Of a stretch of 64,000 nt of DNA, positions 8,598 through 20,940 are shown piece by piece (within the stretch, counting starts at the first letter, position 1; the number at the start of each line of letters is the position of its first letter). The notes below the pieces were generated by a model, which saw nothing but the letters and a program-made list of their open reading frames with translations, was not told where the DNA came from and did not search any database. The stretch comes from Bacillus bingmayongensis. Its GTDB lineage: Bacteria > Bacillota > Bacilli > Bacillales > Bacillaceae_G. The translations under genes and the position numbers were made by a program. The stretch is taken from positions 1 to 64,000 of the forward strand of contig NZ_JH921519.1 of the NCBI RefSeq assembly GCF_000299035.1, written 5' to 3'.

Positions 8598-9404
8598 ATG
8601 TTTCGAATCGGAGACTTTTCAAAGCTTAATAAAATTTCTATCAAAACGCTGCGTTATTACGATGAAATTGATCTTTTAAAACCACAAAAAATCGATAATC
8701 ACACAGGATACCGTTATTATTCAGCTCAGCAAATCCCTAGACTTCATCGCATTTTAGCTTTAAAAGATGTTGGCTTTTCATTACAAGAAATTTCAATTTT
8801 ATTAGATGATGAAGCCACCAAACACGAAATGTTTCTCAAGAAAACACATGAAATAAAAATAGAAATTCGAAAAAAAGAAGAGCAGCTGTTACGATTGCAG
8901 ACTGTTTTCACTCGAACACAGGAGGAGAAAAGTATGAATTATCATATTGTAACTAAACAAATTGAACCGATACAAGTAGCCGCAATCAATGAAAAACTAA
9001 ACTCAGCTTTAAAACAAAGCGAACTATGGGGAGAACTTATTAATCATATTGATAAACATCACGTAAAACGCAATGCTCCTATCGCTATCTATAATACTTC
9101 TACGAAAGAAGATACAATTCACTTAAAAGTTTGTATGCCTATTACAAAAAACATACAAGAAACAGAAAATATCAAAATAGAACAATTACCTGTTATAGAG
9201 CAGGCAGCTTGCATCATTCATAAAGGTACGAATGACACACTAACCAATGCGTATACTGCTGTCCAACAATGGATTGAGCAAAATCAGTATGAAGTAACTG
9301 GCCCCGTTCGAGAAGTTCATATTGAAGGATATCATTCTACTTTGAATCCAGAAGAGCATGTGACTGAGATTCAAATTCCGGTTATGAAGAGGAACACTAT
9401 CTAA
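8598..9404 (+). CDS. MerR-family transcriptional activator with GyrI-like effector domain
   Basis: 268 residues: a MerR winged helix (FRIGDFSKLNKISIKTLRYYDEIDLL), a coiled-coil dimer helix at about 80-115 and a C-terminal effector-binding domain of the GyrI/BmrR type from about 120. ATG at 8598 has AAGGA 8 bases upstream; an earlier in-frame ATG at 8550 lies inside the -10 region and cannot be used. BmrR-type regulators bind cationic drugs and activate exporters, but no exporter gene follows, so the target may be elsewhere or only itself. Confidence 0.88.
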   Translation: MFRIGDFSKLNKISIKTLRYYDEIDLLKPQKIDNHTGYRYYSAQQIPRLHRILALKDVGFSLQEISILLDDEATKHEMFLKKTHEIKIEIRKKEEQLLRLQTVFTRTQEEKSMNYHIVTKQIEPIQVAAINEKLNSALKQSELWGELINHIDKHHVKRNAPIAIYNTSTKEDTIHLKVCMPITKNIQETENIKIEQLPVIEQAACIIHKGTNDTLTNAYTAVQQWIEQNQYEVTGPVREVHIEGYHSTLNPEEHVTEIQIPVMKRNTI

Positions 9405-9450
9405 ATATTACTTATCGCATCTTGTCGAAAGGCTACTATATTTTACTTTC

Positions 9451-9493
9451 ATATTAAGGGAGTACTCTGTAAAACAGAGTACTCCCTTAATAT
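9451..9493. terminator. Perfect 20-bp palindrome between convergent genes
   Basis: Two 20-base arms (ATATTAAGGGAGTACTCTGT and its complement) with a 3-base loop. It lies between the ends of the MerR and OLD genes, so it is probably a bidirectional terminator, although the T-run is short. Confidence 0.65.
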
Positions 9494-9613
9494 ATTAGCC
9501 AACAGAATCTTCCGTTTCAAATGTGCTTATTTTCACGAAACATATCAAATTAAATGCTGATATATCATTTATTAATCCAAGATTACAGCGCTTATTATTT
9601 TAGTAAACTATGT

Positions 9614-11338
9614 TCATACTTGAGCTTTTTCTTTTGCTTTTTCTTTTTTCTTTTTCTCTTCTAGTTCTTCTTGGACTTTTTTTTCTATCAATTCATCAAA
9701 TAAATCTTTGTAATTTTCTTCATGAATTATTCTACAAAATCCTCCACCAATAATTGTCTTCGCATCTTTTTGCACTATGTGTTTAAATAAGCTTTTTATT
9801 AAATTTCTAGCTTCACCGTACTCATCTTCTCCCTCAGGCTCATGAATGATTTGATATATAGTCTGTGTTTTTTTATCATTAGGCACATCACCAATACCAA
9901 TGGCATTTTCAAAATTAGAGATTGAACAAAATATTCTTACGTTACTATTCCCCTTAAGTTTATATATATTTTCACAATTAGTTTTTTGTGCTTTTAGTGT
10001 TGTAGAGGTATATCTTGAATGATTATCTACATCGTGCAAAACATCATAATTTGTATTGAACTGATTTAAAATTTTCATCAAAGTTCCAATTGTCGATTTA
10101 CCTCTGGCACGAATTATATGTACATTTTCGTTCTCCAATTTAGCAAGATGTTGAAAAGCAATATACTCTGTATCACCTTCAACAATTAATATTTTATCAG
10201 CAAAGAAAAATTCATTTACATGGGAATCCACATAGTTAAATATCTTAATATCCTGAATATCATTCTTATCAAATTGTTCACTAATGGATTTATATAGTTG
10301 AATCGCTTCTGTTTCGCCAACACGAAAAACTTGAATCGAAGTATGCTTTTCTGATAAATCTATAAGTATAGGAGAATGCGTTGAAATCATGAGGGGCATT
10401 TTTGCACCAATTTTATAAAGGGAACGACTAAGTGCTCGAACTGCCTCTGAATGCAAGAAAGCTTCTGGTTCATCAATTAACAATAACTTATCATCATTCT
10501 CCCCCATTAATCTATTTTGTATCATATTTTGAATAAGATATATTAAACTCATTCGTTGTAGCCCAGTCCCTTGATTTTCTAAGGGCATTTTAGATTGACT
10601 ATTGCTGTCAATATGTACATTAGAATTTGTTGACTTTAGAATATCATTTGAAGAAAAACCGTCACTTTCTCCACCTACAACATTTAATGTTAAATGTTCA
10701 TTTGAAAAAAGGCTTCGTAAATCTCTAGATACATCACCACTTACTTTTTTCAAGAGTCTATCCGTACTTAATTTTAACTTTCTCAAGAACTCAGGATATG
10801 ACTTTTTTAGTGCTGCATACTCACTTGCTAACTCCACCAAATCTTTTTCTTCCTCAGAGTCATCTTCATAGTTCTCAAGCTTTTGTAAGTCATTTTTTAT
10901 AATTTCTGAATATATATTTTGAATTAAATCATTAATATCTTCGGGCAACATAGATGGCGTTATGTAAAAAGGCTGATTACTAAGAATTGTTTCTAGTGTA
11001 CCCTTTAAGCTGTGCTTGCCTTTGATTTCAACATCATTTTCATCATAAAACCTTGGAGCTTTTTCTTTTTCATATTTCTTCACTATTTTGATTTTCTCTT
11101 CTCCAGAATCAAACACAGCAATTAATTCAATTGTACTTTTATTTCTAGAGAAACAATCGTTAGGAATTGTTGTAGTTTTAGTCTCTTTCATAAAAAAACG
11201 ATTGATCGCTTCTAGTACAGTCGACTTACCAGTATTATTCCTACCAGTTAAAATAGCAATTGAATCCTTCGAAAATTCAATGCTAAAAGTATCTTTAAAA
11301 ACCTTATAATTTGTAACACTAAACATTGTTAATCGCAT
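9614..11338 (-). CDS. OLD-family ATP-dependent endonuclease (AAA ATPase plus TOPRIM), defence candidate
   Basis: 574 residues. The ABC-type ATPase part has Walker A GRNNTGKST (32-40), a signature-like NQGTGLQRMS (255-264), Walker B LLLIDEPEAF (from 285) and H-loop STH (319-321). The TOPRIM nuclease part has ILIVEGDTEY with E387 and DVLHDVDNH with D436/D438. The tail is Lys/Glu rich. OLD nucleases act against phages; class 2 members work with a UvrD-like helicase (Gabija), but none is adjacent here, so this looks like a stand-alone class 1 type. It is a single-gene islet between a MerR regulator and suf genes and is more AT-rich than its neighbours by eye. Confidence 0.85.
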   Translation of the reverse strand: MRLTMFSVTNYKVFKDTFSIEFSKDSIAILTGRNNTGKSTVLEAINRFFMKETKTTTIPNDCFSRNKSTIELIAVFDSGEEKIKIVKKYEKEKAPRFYDENDVEIKGKHSLKGTLETILSNQPFYITPSMLPEDINDLIQNIYSEIIKNDLQKLENYEDDSEEEKDLVELASEYAALKKSYPEFLRKLKLSTDRLLKKVSGDVSRDLRSLFSNEHLTLNVVGGESDGFSSNDILKSTNSNVHIDSNSQSKMPLENQGTGLQRMSLIYLIQNMIQNRLMGENDDKLLLIDEPEAFLHSEAVRALSRSLYKIGAKMPLMISTHSPILIDLSEKHTSIQVFRVGETEAIQLYKSISEQFDKNDIQDIKIFNYVDSHVNEFFFADKILIVEGDTEYIAFQHLAKLENENVHIIRARGKSTIGTLMKILNQFNTNYDVLHDVDNHSRYTSTTLKAQKTNCENIYKLKGNSNVRIFCSISNFENAIGIGDVPNDKKTQTIYQIIHEPEGEDEYGEARNLIKSLFKHIVQKDAKTIIGGGFCRIIHEENYKDLFDELIEKKVQEELEEKKKKEKAKEKAQV

Positions 11339-11735
11339 TTAATAATATTCTCCTCCTTAAATAAACTAAATTAATGTTACCATCCATTCCTCTTTAAATA
11401 CAAATATTTGGATTAACACCAAAAAATAACATATTAATTATCATTCAAAAATCTAATATACTATTACGATAAAATAAAAATAATGTTGTCTTTCTGTAAA
11501 ACTTTAAGCTAAATAACTCTAAGGGATACAGTGTTACTGCCCTTTATAAGTATAGTGGTACTTTTATATCATCATTAACCTAATAAATTGTATCATGATT
11601 ACAACATTAGAAATTGTTCAAATCGAGTCAGATAAATTCCATCTTAAATTGGCCACAAAGGAACAAAAAAGTGACTTGAAATTCTACATGAGAAAACCCC
11701 GCCACAATTTTTGATGTGACGGGGTTTTTGAAGTT
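11339..11735. other. Intergenic region between the OLD gene and sufB
   Basis: AT-rich. It holds the upstream region of the OLD gene (GGAGGAG site at about 11351) and the suf terminator at 11693-11728. I see no convincing ORF, RNA or further repeat in between. Confidence 0.5.
11693..11728 (-). terminator. Terminator of the suf operon
   Basis: AAAACCCCGCCACA pairs with TGTGACGGGGTTTT (one G-U pair), with an A-run on the plus strand that gives a U-run in the leftward transcript just after the sufB stop. Confidence 0.85.
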
Positions 11736-13133
11736 TTAACCAATAGAACCTTCCATCTCGAATTTGATTAGACGGTTCATTTCAACTGCGTATTCCATTG
11801 GAAGTTCGCGAGTGAATGGCTCGATGAAGCCCATTACGATCATTTCTGTCGCTTCTTGCTCAGAAATACCGCGGCTCATTAGGTAGAATAATTGTTCTTC
11901 TGATACTTTTGATACTTTCGCTTCGTGCTCAAGTGAAACGTGATCGTTTTTGATCTCGTTGTAAGGAATTGTATCAGATGTAGATTGGTTATCCATAATT
12001 AACGTGTCACATTCGATGTTAGAGCGAGAGTTTGTCGCTTTTGGCCCGAAGTGTACAATACCACGGTACGTTACTTTACCACCATGTTTTGCAATCGATT
12101 TAGAAACGATTGTTGAAGATGTATTTGGTGCTAAGTGAATCATTTTCGCACCAGCATCTTGGTGTTGGCCTTTACCAGCAATCGCGATAGATAATGTTAA
12201 ACCACGAGCGCCTTCGCCTTTTAAGATAACTGCTGGGTATTTCATCGTTAATTTAGATCCGATGTTACCGTCAATCCATTCCATCGTTGCGTTTGCTTCA
12301 CAAACAGCACGTTTTGTAACTAGGTTGTATACGTTGTTCGCCCAGTTTTGGATTGTTGTGTAACGGCAATATGCATCTTTCTTAATAATGATTTCTACTA
12401 CCGCACTATGCAGTGAGTTTGTTGTGTAAACAGGTGCTGTACAACCTTCTACGTAGTGTACGTGTGCGCCTTCGTCTACGATAATAAGCGTACGCTCGAA
12501 TTGTCCCATATTTTCAGAGTTAATACGGAAATACGCTTGAAGTGGTGTATCAACTTTTACACCTTTTGGAACGTAGATGAATGATCCACCAGACCAAACT
12601 GCAGAGTTTAGTGCTGCAAATTTGTTATCAGTTGGTGGGATTACTTTTCCGAAATGCTCGCGGAAAATATCTTCGTTCTCTTTTAATGCGCTATCTGTAT
12701 CTTTGAACACGATTCCTAGAGCTTCTAGGTCTTCTTTCATGTTGTGGTATACAACTTCAGATTCGTACTGTGCAGATACACCAGCTAAATATTTTTGCTC
12801 AGCTTCTGGAATACCTAATTTATCAAATGTTGCTTTAATTTCATCAGGTACTTCATCCCAAGACTTCTCAGATTTCTCAGATGGTTTTACGTAGTACGTA
12901 ATTTCATCGAAATCTAAGTCGTTTAAGTCGCCGCCCCATTGTGGCATTGGCATTTCGTAGAACTTATCCAGTGATTTTAAACGGAAGTCTAACATCCACT
13001 GTGGTTCTTCTTTCATACGTGAAATCTCTTCAACGATTTCTTTTGTTAAACCGCGTCCAGCACGGAAAATCGAAACGTCTTTGTCCTTGAAACCATATTT
13101 ATAATCGCCGATATCTGGCAGTTTCTTCGCCAT
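11736..13133 (-). CDS. sufB: Fe-S cluster assembly scaffold SufB
   Basis: 465 residues, the standard Bacillus SufB length. The C-terminal beta-helix contains [24 protein letters not shown] and the conserved ERSF-type end ([20 protein letters not shown]). SufB forms the SufBC2D scaffold where Fe-S clusters are built from sulfur delivered by SufS/SufU. Last gene of sufCDSUB, 48 bases after sufU. An AGGAGGG site precedes the ATG. Confidence 0.97.
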   Translation of the reverse strand: MAKKLPDIGDYKYGFKDKDVSIFRAGRGLTKEIVEEISRMKEEPQWMLDFRLKSLDKFYEMPMPQWGGDLNDLDFDEITYYVKPSEKSEKSWDEVPDEIKATFDKLGIPEAEQKYLAGVSAQYESEVVYHNMKEDLEALGIVFKDTDSALKENEDIFREHFGKVIPPTDNKFAALNSAVWSGGSFIYVPKGVKVDTPLQAYFRINSENMGQFERTLIIVDEGAHVHYVEGCTAPVYTTNSLHSAVVEIIIKKDAYCRYTTIQNWANNVYNLVTKRAVCEANATMEWIDGNIGSKLTMKYPAVILKGEGARGLTLSIAIAGKGQHQDAGAKMIHLAPNTSSTIVSKSIAKHGGKVTYRGIVHFGPKATNSRSNIECDTLIMDNQSTSDTIPYNEIKNDHVSLEHEAKVSKVSEEQLFYLMSRGISEQEATEMIVMGFIEPFTRELPMEYAVEMNRLIKFEMEGSIG

Positions 13134-13181
13134 GTTGGTATGTCCCTCCTTAGATAACCTCGTGTTTAGGAACCTGTAACA

Positions 13182-16115
<2,934 letters not shown>

Positions 16116-16130
16116 GTTTATGCTCCTCTC

Positions 16131-16916
16131 TTACGCTTCTTGCTCTGCTGTTTCGTCTTCAATACCTAATTCTTTTTTAATCCAGTCGTAACCTTCAGCT
16201 TCTAGACGTTGTGCAAGCTCAGGACCACCAGATTTCACAATGCGACCGTTCATCATAACGTGAACGAAGTCTGGAGTGATGTAGTTTAATAAACGTTGGT
16301 AATGCGTAATCATTAGGCAACCAAACTCTTCACCGCGCATTTCGTTAATACCTTTAGATACAACTTTTAATGCATCGATATCAAGACCAGAGTCGATCTC
16401 ATCTAAGATTGCAATTTTTGGCTCAATCATCATTAATTGAAGAATTTCGTTACGTTTTTTCTCACCGCCAGAGAAACCTTCGTTTAAGTAACGTTGTGCC
16501 ATTTCTGGATCCATTTCTAGGAATTCCATATTTTTATCTAATTTGCGGATAAATTTCATAAGAGAAATTTCATCGCCTTCTTCACGACGTGCATTAATTG
16601 CAGAACGTAAGAAGTCAGCGTTTGTTACTCCGCTAATTTCACTTGGATATTGCATTGCTAGGAATAGACCCGCTTGTGCGCGCTCATCTACTTCCATTTC
16701 TAGTACATCTTCACCGTCGATGATGATGCTTCCTTCTGTTACTTCATATTTTGGGTGACCCATAATTGCAGAAGATAAAGTTGATTTACCTGTTCCGTTA
16801 GGTCCCATAATTGCGTGGATTTCTCCACCTTTTACTTCAAGGTTTACACCTTTTAAGATTTCTTTACCATCGATTGATACATGTAAGTCTTTAACCGTTA
16901 ATGTAGAACCAGCCAT
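16131..16916 (-). CDS. sufC: Fe-S assembly ATPase SufC
   Basis: 261 residues; an ABC-type soluble ATPase with Walker A GPNGTGKST, signature FSGGEKKRNE and Walker B IAILDEIDSGLD (the SufC-specific D-E-I-D-S-G-L-D). It drives conformational change of SufBD. First gene of the operon; the promoter should lie in 16920-17090. Confidence 0.97.
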   Translation of the reverse strand: MAGSTLTVKDLHVSIDGKEILKGVNLEVKGGEIHAIMGPNGTGKSTLSSAIMGHPKYEVTEGSIIIDGEDVLEMEVDERAQAGLFLAMQYPSEISGVTNADFLRSAINARREEGDEISLMKFIRKLDKNMEFLEMDPEMAQRYLNEGFSGGEKKRNEILQLMMIEPKIAILDEIDSGLDIDALKVVSKGINEMRGEEFGCLMITHYQRLLNYITPDFVHVMMNGRIVKSGGPELAQRLEAEGYDWIKKELGIEDETAEQEA

Positions 16917-17113
16917 CTCAATACCTCCATTAATCCTCTATATACATTTTAAAAATTCCTAAAACATTCACATTCTCATTTTATTCTCATTCTAATTTTA
17001 TATCAAATAAAATGATATCGCAAACGCTGAGAAAATGTAACAATTTTTTCACAAATGTATATAAGTATTTCCCTCACATCCTATTATGATACACCTTTCT
17101 TCTTATATATATA

Positions 17114-17148
17114 AAGGAAAAAGGGCTGGAAATTTCCTAGCCCTTTCA
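17114..17148 (-). terminator. Terminator of metQ
   Basis: AAAGGGCTGGAAA pairs with TTTCCTAGCCCTTT, and the leftward transcript ends in a U-run. It directly follows the metQ stop. Confidence 0.8.
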
Positions 17149-17151
17149 TGC

Positions 17152-17958
17152 CTACTCACTTACCGGAAGTACTGCTCCCTTATACTCTTTATTAATAAAA
17201 TCTTGAATTTCTTTTGAATGTAACACTTCTACTAATTCCTTAATTTCTTTTTTCTTTTCATCACCTTTACGAACGGCAATAATATTTGCATACGGAGAAT
17301 CTGATCCTTCAATTGCAATTGCATCTTTTTTCGGATTTAATTTTGCATCAATCGCATAGTTTGAATTAATAAATAATGCATCACCTTCATTATTTTCGTA
17401 TAACTTTGGCGAAAGCCCTGGCTCAACATCTGTTTTAAACTTCAAGTTTTTTGGGTTCTCCACAATATCTTTGACTGTCGCTTTAACGACATCTACACCA
17501 TCTTTCAGTTTAATGACGCCACCTTTTTGCAATAATGCAAGCATACGACCGCGTTCCGCCACGTTATTACTCATAATTACTGTTCCGTCATTTGGAAGGT
17601 CTTTTAAACTTTTATATTTCTTAGAATAGATTCCCATAGGCTCTAAATGAATTTTTCCTGCATTTACAATTTTATACCCCTTTTCCTCAATCTCCTTGTC
17701 TAAATAAGGGATATGTTGAAAATAGTTTGCATCAATTTCTTTATCTGCTAACGCTTTATTTGGTAACACATAGTCTTGGAATGTTTTAATTTCTAATTCT
17801 ATACCTTTTTTCTCAAGTAACGGTTTTGCCTTCTCTAAAATCTCAGCGTGTGGTACGTTAGAAGCACCGACAACAAGCTTATCTTCACTTTTTCCTCCAC
17901 AAGCAGCTAAACCAAAAATTGATGTTGTAATAAGTGCTGAAAGTAATAATTTTTTCAT
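17152..17958 (-). CDS. metQ: Methionine-binding lipoprotein MetQ
   Basis: 268 residues. A signal peptide with lipobox LAAC (Cys20) anchors it to the membrane, followed by the NlpA-family fold (LVVGASNVPHAEILEKAKPL). It delivers methionine to the MetNP importer. Third gene of metN-metP-metQ, 29 bases after metP. Expression is set by the SAM-I riboswitch at 19893-20012. Confidence 0.96.
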   Translation of the reverse strand: MKKLLLSALITTSIFGLAACGGKSEDKLVVGASNVPHAEILEKAKPLLEKKGIELEIKTFQDYVLPNKALADKEIDANYFQHIPYLDKEIEEKGYKIVNAGKIHLEPMGIYSKKYKSLKDLPNDGTVIMSNNVAERGRMLALLQKGGVIKLKDGVDVVKATVKDIVENPKNLKFKTDVEPGLSPKLYENNEGDALFINSNYAIDAKLNPKKDAIAIEGSDSPYANIIAVRKGDEKKKEIKELVEVLHSKEIQDFINKEYKGAVLPVSE

Positions 17959-17987
17959 GCTGTAAACACCCTTCCCTTTTAATAAAT

Positions 17988-18653
17988 TTACCGTTTGTCA
18001 ATTCGAGTTGTAACAAAATCACCGATCCATTGAAGCAAGAAGACAACGAGTAATACACAAATTGTTGCAACAATTGTCACATCGTTATTTCCGCGCTGGA
18101 ATCCTTCTAAATAAGCAAGTGTGCCAAGCCCTCCAGCACCGACAACACCAGCCATTGCTGTATAACCAACAAGAGCGATTGTCGTTACAGTAATACCAGA
18201 TACCAGTGCTGGTAAGGATTCCGGAATCAATACTTTCCAAATAATCGTGCTCGTTTTTGCCCCCATTGCTTTTGAAGCTTCAATTACCCCTTTATCAATC
18301 TCGCGAAGTGCAATTTCAACCATCCTTGCATAAAATGGTGCTGCTCCAATAATTAAAGCTGGTAGTGCTGCGCTTGCCCCAAGAATTGTTCCAAGAAGAA
18401 TTTTCGTAAATGGAATTAATAAAATAATTAAAATGATAAATGGAATGGAACGAAAGATATTTACAAATGCTCCAATCACTGTGTGAATCGCTTTGTTTTC
18501 CCACAAGTTATCTTTAGATGTCATAAAGAGTAATAGTCCTAAAATAAGACCGAATACAAATGTGGCAAGTGCTGCGATTGCCGTCATATATAATGTTTCA
18601 CCTGTCGCTTCTAGCATTTTACTCCAATCAACGTTTGATAATAATTTATCCAT
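17988..18653 (-). CDS. metP: Methionine ABC transporter permease MetP (MetI)
   Basis: 221 residues with five membrane helices and the permease loop EASKAMGAKTSTIIWKVLIP that contacts the ATPase. ATG at 18653 has GGAGGTG 9 bases upstream and overlaps the metN end by 8 bases; a TTG two codons earlier is less likely. Confidence 0.95.
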   Translation of the reverse strand: MDKLLSNVDWSKMLEATGETLYMTAIAALATFVFGLILGLLLFMTSKDNLWENKAIHTVIGAFVNIFRSIPFIILIILLIPFTKILLGTILGASAALPALIIGAAPFYARMVEIALREIDKGVIEASKAMGAKTSTIIWKVLIPESLPALVSGITVTTIALVGYTAMAGVVGAGGLGTLAYLEGFQRGNNDVTIVATICVLLVVFLLQWIGDFVTTRIDKR

Positions 18654-19671
18654 GTGCAATCACCTCCAGCTCTACTTGCTCCTGATTAATTCCTGCTATT
18701 GCTTGCTGGATTGCTGCTTCTTCACCATTTAAGTGAACAATTAAATTTCCATAAGACCCATTGTTCGTTTGTGCGATATTCCCTTGAAGTACACTCACTT
18801 CAATATCCTCTCGCCTCATTAATCTTTGAAGCACTGGACGCTCTACGGAATCACCAATAAACTGCAAACGAATAACTTTTCCATCTGGATATTTTTCCAA
18901 TAAACTCTCAATCGCTTCATTTGTATCTTCAGAATCCGTTAACTGTTGTACAAATCGTTTTGTAATCTCCTGCTTTGGATTGCGGAATACATCTAGTACA
19001 GGACCACTTTCTACGATTTTCCCTTTTTCCATTACCGCAACGCGATTACAGATTTTTTGAATGACATGCATTTCATGTGTAATCAATACGATTGTTAAAT
19101 CAAGGCGTTTATTAATATCTAATAGTAAATCTAAAATTTGATCTGTCGTTTCTGGATCCAGTGCCGATGTTGCTTCATCACACAAAAGTACTTTTGGATC
19201 ATTCGCTAATGCTCTCGCAATCCCAACGCGCTGCTTTTGTCCACCGCTTAACTGTGATGGATATGCATCGCCTCTTCCTTCTAATCCAACAAGGCGGATT
19301 AACTCATCCACGCGCTTGCTTCGCTGTACTTTATCAACCCCTGCAATCTCAAGTGGGAAAGCGATATTTTCACGTACAGTTCGTGACCAAAGTAAGTTAA
19401 AGTGCTGAAAAATCATTCCGATTTCTTGTCTTGCCTTTCGAAGCTCATTCCCAGTAATTGCTGAAATAACACGATTAGCTATCGTAATCTGTCCGGAAGT
19501 TGGTTTCTCTAATTGATTAAACAATCTGATTAAAGAACTTTTACCAGCGCCGCTATATCCGATAACACCAAAGATCTCACCTTTTTCTATTTTTAAATTG
19601 GCGTCATCTACAGCAGTCACATCACCGTTTTTTGATTTATATATTTTCTTTACGTTCTCCAATAGGATCAT
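18646..19671 (-). CDS. metN: Methionine ABC transporter ATPase MetN
   Basis: 341 residues. Walker A GYSGAGKSS, signature LSGGQKQR, Walker B VLLCDEATSALDP, and a C-terminal ACT-like NIL regulatory domain (from about 265) that senses methionine. ATG at 19671 is preferred to a GTG three codons upstream because AAAGGGG sits 8 bases before it. Leads the operon behind the S-box leader. Confidence 0.95.
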   Translation of the reverse strand: MILLENVKKIYKSKNGDVTAVDDANLKIEKGEIFGVIGYSGAGKSSLIRLFNQLEKPTSGQITIANRVISAITGNELRKARQEIGMIFQHFNLLWSRTVRENIAFPLEIAGVDKVQRSKRVDELIRLVGLEGRGDAYPSQLSGGQKQRVGIARALANDPKVLLCDEATSALDPETTDQILDLLLDINKRLDLTIVLITHEMHVIQKICNRVAVMEKGKIVESGPVLDVFRNPKQEITKRFVQQLTDSEDTNEAIESLLEKYPDGKVIRLQFIGDSVERPVLQRLMRREDIEVSVLQGNIAQTNNGSYGNLIVHLNGEEAAIQQAIAGINQEQVELEVIAHG

Positions 19672-19692
19672 GGTGTTCACCCCTTTTTTGTT

Positions 19693-19730
19693 TAAAAAGC
19701 GTAAGCGGCTTGCTCAGCTCTGCTCCTACA
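19693..19730 (+). repeat. Fragment of a GC-richer dispersed repeat in the metN leader
   Basis: AAAGCGTAAGCGGCTTGCTC matches the repeats at 21384 (GCGGAAACGGCTCGCTCAG) and inside 52366-52494 (minus strand). Here it lies between the riboswitch terminator and the metN start, so the metN mRNA leader carries it. Confidence 0.5.
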
Positions 19731-19828
19731 AATTCTTTTTATCTTTTCATGCAGGGCGCAAAAATCTTGCCGCCGGGCTAAATTATTTAACGATTCCTTT
19801 TATTATTTGAATGTCCTCCTCATTCAAA

Positions 19829-19873
19829 CAATAAAAAAACCTTTCTGCTTTTTGTATGAGCAGAAAGGTTTAT
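19829..19873 (-). terminator. Riboswitch-controlled terminator of metNPQ
   Basis: AAACCTTTCTGCT...AGCAGAAAGGTTT with a U-run in the leftward transcript. It follows the SAM-I aptamer by about 20 bases and is the expression platform that stops metNPQ transcription when SAM is bound. Confidence 0.9.
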
Positions 19874-19892
19874 ATGCGTATATCAACATTAT

Positions 19893-20012
19893 CCCTTCCT
19901 CTCATCTTTCAAAGCAATCGCTTTGCAGGAATTGGCACCATTTCAACATAAATGTTGACGGTTGCCGGGCTTCACAGGGCACAGTCCCTCCACCTCTCTT
20001 GATAAGAGAAAT
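19893..20012 (-). promoter_or_regulatory. SAM-I riboswitch (S-box)
   Basis: Reading leftward, the class-specific pieces occur in order: CTTATCAAGAGAGGTGGAGG, GACTG...GAAGCCCGGCAACC, GGTGCCAATTCC and GATGAGAGG. S-adenosylmethionine binding stabilises termination, so metNPQ is expressed when SAM (methionine) is low. Confidence 0.95.
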
Positions 20013-20133
20013 CAGATTGAATTTTCGTCTGATTTAAAATCTATGAAATTGTCTATATTTTATGAATTGAATTGTATCAACATACATCCACTATGTCAAC
20101 AAAAAAATTCTCAAAAAACAAAACTTCAGAATA

Positions 20134-20478
20134 TTAAGCGCCTACTTGCATTGGTTTACATATATGAAATACGGATTCTAATAATAACATCGTACGATAC
20201 GTTCCATTATATTGAACACGCCCGCTGTGCAATAGTGTTTGCAACCGAATATTTCCAGTAACTAATCGACGTAAATCTTCCTCTCGAAAGCAAACAATTT
20301 GCTCTGTTCCCTTCGCACTCTTCAAAAGTTGTATATACTCTCTTGAAATTTGAAGTGAGCAACACTCATCTCCAAAACGAAAATTAATCGTTTTTTCTCC
20401 TTGCCGAAGAAGCGGTTCTAGATGATATTGGTTATTGGCATACGTTACAAATGATTGAAGCAACGAATATAATCCCAT
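20134..20478 (-). CDS. yusD: YusD-like protein, possible SCP2-type lipid-binding fold
   Basis: 114 residues from MGLYSLLQ (AAGGA about 10 bases upstream); an upstream ATG at 20517 would add 13 residues. The C-terminal half (EEDLRRLVTGNIRLQTLLHS) resembles SCP2-like domains, which bind lipids, but this is only a weak reading. Its position between metNPQ and yusE is the B. subtilis yusD position. Function unknown. Confidence 0.65.
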   Translation of the reverse strand: MGLYSLLQSFVTYANNQYHLEPLLRQGEKTINFRFGDECCSLQISREYIQLLKSAKGTEQIVCFREEDLRRLVTGNIRLQTLLHSGRVQYNGTYRTMLLLESVFHICKPMQVGA

Positions 20479-20578
20479 TCTAGTCACATCCTTCATTTCA
20501 CTTTCTACTAATACCATTCCATCCTACCAAACAGCAATCCTGTTACTTTCTCTCGACAAATAACGTATCACTTCTATC

Positions 20579-20630
20579 CCTCGACATATTTCCCAAGAAA
20601 TATGTCGAGGCGGCAAAAACTTTGCCGCCT
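20579..20630 (-). terminator. Two adjacent hairpins between yusE and yusD
   Basis: CTCGACATATTTC/GAAATATGTCGAG followed by GGCGGCAAA/TTTGCCGCC. There is no clear U-run, so these may be repeat remnants or a structured spacer and not a terminator. Confidence 0.4.
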
Positions 20631-20937
20631 ACTGTAATTCTGTATATAAATATTCAACCGAATGAAATGCATATATTTTTTTCATAAGTGTTCCCCGCTC
20701 AAACACGAGTAAACAAGGGACACTTTCTACCTCATACTCTCGCGCTAAATGCGGCGCATAGTTTAAATCTAGCATGCCTATTTCCAAATCAGATATAGTA
20801 GCTTCTACCACTGTTAACATCTTCTTCGCTAACTGGCATGTTCCGCACATCGGTGTATATACATATAACACTGTTTTTTCTTGGTCTGCTATTAGAGCTG
20901 TAGCTTCAGCACCTGTCCAGTCAATCACTTCTATCAT
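20629..20937 (-). CDS. yusE: Thioredoxin-like protein YusE
   Basis: 102 residues with a thioredoxin fold and active site CGTC in YTPMCGTCQLAKK, plus the cis-proline region ESVPCLLVFERG. It is probably a cytoplasmic disulfide reductase. Its stop is 3 bases from yusF, so the pair is co-transcribed. Confidence 0.9.
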   Translation of the reverse strand: MIEVIDWTGAEATALIADQEKTVLYVYTPMCGTCQLAKKMLTVVEATISDLEIGMLDLNYAPHLAREYEVESVPCLLVFERGTLMKKIYAFHSVEYLYTELQ

Positions 20938-20940
20938 TCC

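Noticed and set aside
9614-11338. Gabija-type defence system
   Set aside because: Gabija requires a UvrD-like helicase GajB next to the OLD gene; none is present on either side.
20579-20630. tRNA-like or small RNA between yusE and yusD
   Set aside because: Only two simple hairpins; no cloverleaf or promoter seen. No tRNA or rRNA gene was found in the window.
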